Shown here in pieces: positions 28,039 to 31,227 of a stretch of DNA of 31,227 nucleotides. How positions within the stretch are numbered: the stretch's first letter is position 1; the number at the start of each line of letters is the position of its first letter. Source of the DNA: a virus. A program made the translations under genes and the position numbers. The stretch lies in the IMG/VR virus record IMGVR_UViG_3300042560_001854, positions 1-31,227 of that record, one strand, 5' to 3'. The notes under the pieces were generated by a model. The model was not told the DNA's origin, ran no database searches, and saw only the letters and a program-made list of their open reading frames with translations.

Positions 28039-29225
28039 ACGAAACTCTCTTTATCAAGCTGCAAAACTTCCGATCCGCTCTCAATAACTCGGCCCTTGAA
28101 CGTGAGGAAATTGTTGACGGACTTCTGGCAACTTTGCTAAGCAAACAAAACGCATTCCTTTTGGGAGAACCAGGAACAGGTAAATCAGATCTTGTCCGAA
28201 CATTGTGTTCTGGTATTGAAGGGGCTAACTACTTTGGTTATCTCCTTACTCCCACGACGGATCCATCTGAAGTGTTCGGTCCTGTAGCAGTAACCAAACT
28301 GCTGCAGGATGAATACACAAGGGATGTGGACGGTTATCTTCCTTCTGCGCACATCGCATTTTTGGATGAACTCTTCCGTGGGTCATCAGCGATTCTGAAT
28401 TCGTTGCTGACTCTGCTTAATGAGCGGACGTTTAACAACGGAAAGCAAAACATTAAAACTCCGATTCAATCGATCATTGCTGCTACGAACACATGGGCAG
28501 ATGAAGAATCTCTGCAGGCATTTGCCGACAGATTTTTGTTTCGACCGACGGTTCGCAAACTACGTAAGCCTGCTTCAAAAGCTCTGCTTGATCAGTGGGC
28601 AGCTGGCATTCAAGAAAGACCAGAGGTAGCTTGCTTCTTAAGTTTGGATGAGCTAGCCGAGCTTCAGGCAGCTGCAGCAAACATAAATATCTCAGAAGAT
28701 TTTCTTTCAAAATTCAGTAGTGTGTGGGAAATGCTCGAACAGCGAAGCATCAGCATCTCAGATCGTCGACGCGTACAAATTCTTAAGTTCCTTAAAGCTT
28801 GGGCGATTGTACAGGGCGACGATGAACTAAGCCCAGAACATATGCACAACTCAGTGATTCACATCGTGTATCAATCTGAGGAAGACAAAGACGTTATTAA
28901 AGCAGTTCTGGAGCAGGAGATTCCCACGGCTGAGCGTGTACTGAACGATGCACGGAGAGCAGCGACAGGAATCATGGCTGAGTACAGCGCTGTGCACGCC
29001 AGACATCAAGCCAGGGGTTTGGGCGATCTGAATGACATGGTTATCCAGCTTCGTAAGTTTCACAAAGATATGTCTACAGTTCACGAGAAAGTGAACGAGG
29101 TTTTAGACGGAAACAAATTTAAAATGTCAGTAACCGTTCGAGCGAACGGAGTCAAACTTACACGACAACTTCAAACTCACTGCGAAACCCTGGCTAAATC
29201 AATCAACGACCTTACAACATCATGA
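28035..29225 (+). CDS. MoxR/RavA-type AAA+ ATPase
   Basis: 396 residues from ATG 28035 (ATGA overlap); an earlier frame start at 27978 would overlap the previous gene by 61 bp. Walker A GEPGTGKS (44-51), Walker B IAFLDE (107-112) followed by LFRGSSAILNSLLTLLNER, sensor 1 IIAATN (147-152) and an Arg-bearing ADRFLFR (164-170). The Walker B context matches the RavA branch of MoxR AAA+ proteins. These hexameric chaperones remodel or load metal/cofactor complexes, normally with a VWA partner, here the next gene. A C-terminal helical region of about 200 residues follows the core. Confidence 0.92.
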   Translation: MNETLFIKLQNFRSALNNSALEREEIVDGLLATLLSKQNAFLLGEPGTGKSDLVRTLCSGIEGANYFGYLLTPTTDPSEVFGPVAVTKLLQDEYTRDVDGYLPSAHIAFLDELFRGSSAILNSLLTLLNERTFNNGKQNIKTPIQSIIAATNTWADEESLQAFADRFLFRPTVRKLRKPASKALLDQWAAGIQERPEVACFLSLDELAELQAAAANINISEDFLSKFSSVWEMLEQRSISISDRRRVQILKFLKAWAIVQGDDELSPEHMHNSVIHIVYQSEEDKDVIKAVLEQEIPTAERVLNDARRAATGIMAEYSAVHARHQARGLGDLNDMVIQLRKFHKDMSTVHEKVNEVLDGNKFKMSVTVRANGVKLTRQLQTHCETLAKSINDLTTS

Positions 29226-30778
29226 ACTTCTCTCTCGAAACTAAAACCGAACTGATCCACCTTGTAGACAATGCCCCTCTTACTCTGGCGTGCTCAGCTC
29301 TTGCTGATTTTCTCTGGGATGATTTTGTTCGTGAAGCTCGTCCATCAGTAAAGTATCTCATCGAGAAATACAACATTAAACAGCTTTCACGTTTCGGGAA
29401 AGAACTATTTGAGCGCTTGTATAACGCAGACAGTGTTAAATGGTTAGTATCTGAAGAAGACTACGAGAACTATTACAGGAAAGTATGTAACGGAGAAAAA
29501 ACAGATCTGCCTGAGGGATACAAACCTGAGAATGGTTTCTGGTGGGCGATTATGTCTGAGCTCAGCCAAGCTGCAGCGTGGGGAGAACTTCTTAAAAGAA
29601 GTTATGGTTCTCAATTCAACGCAGGTAACAACGCAATCAATATCCTTAACGAGCTGTCTGAATACATTGAACAGCTTATTGAATCTCAATCAGTTGACAT
29701 CGAACTGTTAACTCAAAGCGGTGAAGAACTAGAAAAACTCAGGCAAAAATTCAAAGACGCGATTAAAGCTGGAGATAAAGCCACAGCGGCAAAAGCTAGG
29801 CAGGATGGCAAGGAGTTAAATCAAAAACTGACTGAAGAAATTCAAAAGGCTCAGCAGTTGGTACAGGCACAAGTAGATAACGTTGTTGACGGTGCAGTAA
29901 AAAGCAATGACGAGATGTCTGAGAACATGAGCAATATGTATGGAGATAACGAAGGCTCGCTTTCGGAAACAACAGATTTAAACGAGAAGAAAGCTTTAGC
30001 TAAAAAGCTGGAGCAAAGTAAGCACTTAAGGGAAATCGCTAAGAAGTTGGGTGCGTTGAAACGCGCTTGGATAATGAGGAAGCGACAGAAAAAAATTACA
30101 GCATCATACGAATCAATTACTGGAGCTCGTTATGGAAACGATTTAACGAAAGCTTTTCCTAGCGAGATTGCACTAGCGAATACGCCAGAAGGCAAAGCTC
30201 TTTTTGCTCTTAAATACTCGCAAAAGACACTGTTTATTAAGGACTACACCGCCACGGCAAAAGATCTAGCGAAAGGACCTGTGGTTATGTATGTCGACGT
30301 GTCGGGTTCGATGCTGGGAGAATCAGAGCTCTGGAGTAAAGCCGTTATGTTTGTTGTGGCGGAGAAAGCGTTGAAGGAAAAGCGAAGTGTACACGTTTAT
30401 TTGTTCGATACAGCTATTAAAAGTGAAACTGTATTGGATTCCGTTAGGAAGAACAACAGTGAACTACTTGATCTAGTGGGACGAAGAGTCTCCGGCGGAG
30501 GTACAGCATTTAATTGTGTCATTTCCCACGCGCTCAACAATGCCGAGCTGGACGATCGTGCTGACATCCTCATGATCACGGATGGGCATTCAGACGTAAA
30601 CCCTAAACTACTAAAAAGGTTGGAGGAATTCAAAAACAGTACAGGTACTCAATGGTCCACCATTTGTATTGGAGACTCAATGCCTTCTGTCTGTAAATCT
30701 TTTAGCGACGAAGTGTTCACGGTTGATATCCGCAATCAGAATGAAACGGTCGATGCCCTTTTGAAATGCGTTCGATGA
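29222..30778 (+). CDS. VWA-domain protein with intact MIDAS, MoxR partner
   Basis: 518 residues, ATG overlapping the previous stop. Residues 1-280 are helical, with a charged coiled coil around 160-220 (ELEKLRQKFKDAIKAGDKA). The VWA domain begins at about 353: VVMYVDVSGSM with DxSxS (359-363), GGGTAF with Thr428, and ITDG with Asp454, so all MIDAS residues are present and Mg2+ binding is expected. The layout parallels CobT and ViaA-type partners of MoxR/RavA ATPases, in which the ATPase acts on or through the VWA protein. What it remodels in a phage is unknown. Confidence 0.9.
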   Translation: MNFSLETKTELIHLVDNAPLTLACSALADFLWDDFVREARPSVKYLIEKYNIKQLSRFGKELFERLYNADSVKWLVSEEDYENYYRKVCNGEKTDLPEGYKPENGFWWAIMSELSQAAAWGELLKRSYGSQFNAGNNAINILNELSEYIEQLIESQSVDIELLTQSGEELEKLRQKFKDAIKAGDKATAAKARQDGKELNQKLTEEIQKAQQLVQAQVDNVVDGAVKSNDEMSENMSNMYGDNEGSLSETTDLNEKKALAKKLEQSKHLREIAKKLGALKRAWIMRKRQKKITASYESITGARYGNDLTKAFPSEIALANTPEGKALFALKYSQKTLFIKDYTATAKDLAKGPVVMYVDVSGSMLGESELWSKAVMFVVAEKALKEKRSVHVYLFDTAIKSETVLDSVRKNNSELLDLVGRRVSGGGTAFNCVISHALNNAELDDRADILMITDGHSDVNPKLLKRLEEFKNSTGTQWSTICIGDSMPSVCKSFSDEVFTVDIRNQNETVDALLKCVR

Positions 30779-31020
30779 ACGACACTAGAAAACTAGGCAA
30801 CATTTTAAATGAAATTGAACAAGTAAGTAACTCCTATAAAGAAAGAGTTAACAAGGTTGCTGGGATTGCTTCGTTTGACGCGCCTTATGTAACTGAATCG
30901 AATATGCCTGAAAGCGCTCAAATAGGAGACTTTTGGTACTGTTTAAACAGACAAGAACTATTTATTTGTAATGGTGTTGTAAACGGAACCCCAAAGTGGA
31001 GCTCCATTTATGTCGACTGA
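30775..31020 (+). CDS. Small protein with a virion-appendage-like motif, 81 residues
   Basis: ATG 30775 overlaps the VWA stop (ATGA). The first half is a helix (LGNILNEIEQVSNSYKERVN). The second has ESAQIGDFWYCLNRQELFIC and WSSIYVD, matching the 'a.iGD.Wyn....el.i..g......W....' repeat common in phage tail and adhesin proteins. A structural-type motif in an AAA+/VWA operon is odd; it may hint at the operon's target. It overlaps the next gene by 11 bp. Confidence 0.6.
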   Translation: MNDTRKLGNILNEIEQVSNSYKERVNKVAGIASFDAPYVTESNMPESAQIGDFWYCLNRQELFICNGVVNGTPKWSSIYVD

Positions 31021-31227
31021 AATAGAGGAGTTAGTAAAAGAGTACGGTGGCTCTGTATTGGAGTTCGACAAACTTTGCCGTTGGTTACTGACTTGTCTCT
31101 TCTTTAAATCCAAAAGTCCATCAGTGTTTTATCGAAGCACTTTAATAAAATGCGACGGTACAAATAATACGTTCAACTTAATTTATTCGAATTATGAGCA
31201 CGCCCTCTGGAAGGAAAAACAGATATC
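31010..31227 (+). CDS. Hypothetical protein, cut by the window end
   Basis: ATG 31010 inside the previous gene, open to base 31227: 72 residues visible. MSTEIEELVKEYGGSVLEFD, CRWLLTCLFFKSKSP, then NTFNLIYSNYEHALWKEK. Not recognised. Co-translation with the AAA+/VWA operon is likely from the overlap. Confidence 0.55.
   Translation, partial: MSTEIEELVKEYGGSVLEFDKLCRWLLTCLFFKSKSPSVFYRSTLIKCDGTNNTFNLIYSNYEHALWKEKQI

Overview
The window looks like about 31 kb of a double-stranded DNA tailed phage. Direct support is a complete terminase large subunit (2334-3854, minus), a run of small Ala/Gln-rich virion-type proteins (6684-9575, minus), a 1036-residue virion-type protein (15305-18415, minus), two tRNA genes, and very dense packing with 1-20 nt gene overlaps. 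A cyanobacterial host is my best inference. Several small proteins resemble families I associate with cyanophages and cyanobacteria (a CGNCAAFD-type protein, a DUF6717-like protein, a DUF6926-like protein), but no photosynthesis gene is present to prove it. Both window ends cut through genes.

Left arm (1-19600): the main reading direction is minus. It carries a CGNCAAFD-type protein, DUF5872-like and DUF3310-like proteins, a glycosyltransferase-like gene, TerL, putative ejection proteins, an XRE-type regulator, a GT2 glycosyltransferase, a dCMP deaminase, zinc-binding proteins, tRNA-Leu(UAA), tRNA-CAU, a 2OG-Fe(II) oxygenase-like gene, the 1036-residue protein and a metallophosphoesterase. 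Four plus-strand islands interrupt it: a GT4 glycosyltransferase plus GH130-like gene, an FkbM methyltransferase, a class I methyltransferase, and a DUF6717-like gene. Each island has an AT-rich promoter-like element in front, and its 3' end overlaps the convergent minus-strand gene by 4-21 bp. Most cargo in and around the islands concerns sugars or methyl groups, which suggests glycan decoration of the virion or remodelling of the host surface.

Divergence zone (19600-20650): about 1 kb with no convincing gene separates the minus-strand arm from the plus-strand arm. It has an 83-bp almost perfectly alternating purine/pyrimidine tract, several hairpins, a 20-nt-arm inverted repeat and a set of competing stem arms directly before the first plus-strand gene. 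It is a good candidate for a replication origin, a bidirectional control region or a long structured leader.

Right arm (20650-31227): all but one gene lie on plus. First come about sixteen small genes, many coupled by ATGA overlaps and several starting in an ATC-ATG context without a clear Shine-Dalgarno. After two sigma70-like promoters comes a translationally coupled operon: a DUF3150-like protein, a 70-residue protein, a MoxR/RavA-type AAA+ ATPase, a VWA protein with an intact MIDAS, an 81-residue protein with a virion-appendage-like motif, and a gene cut by the window end. The DUF3150/MoxR/VWA trio resembles the AAA+ plus VWA logic of CobS/CobT chelatases and is the most system-like locus in the window. 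Five genes here were found by hand-reading stretches with no obvious long frame: 354-521, 19441-19599, 23247-23423, 23838-24017 and 25802-25981; a sixth, 25436-25555, is weaker.
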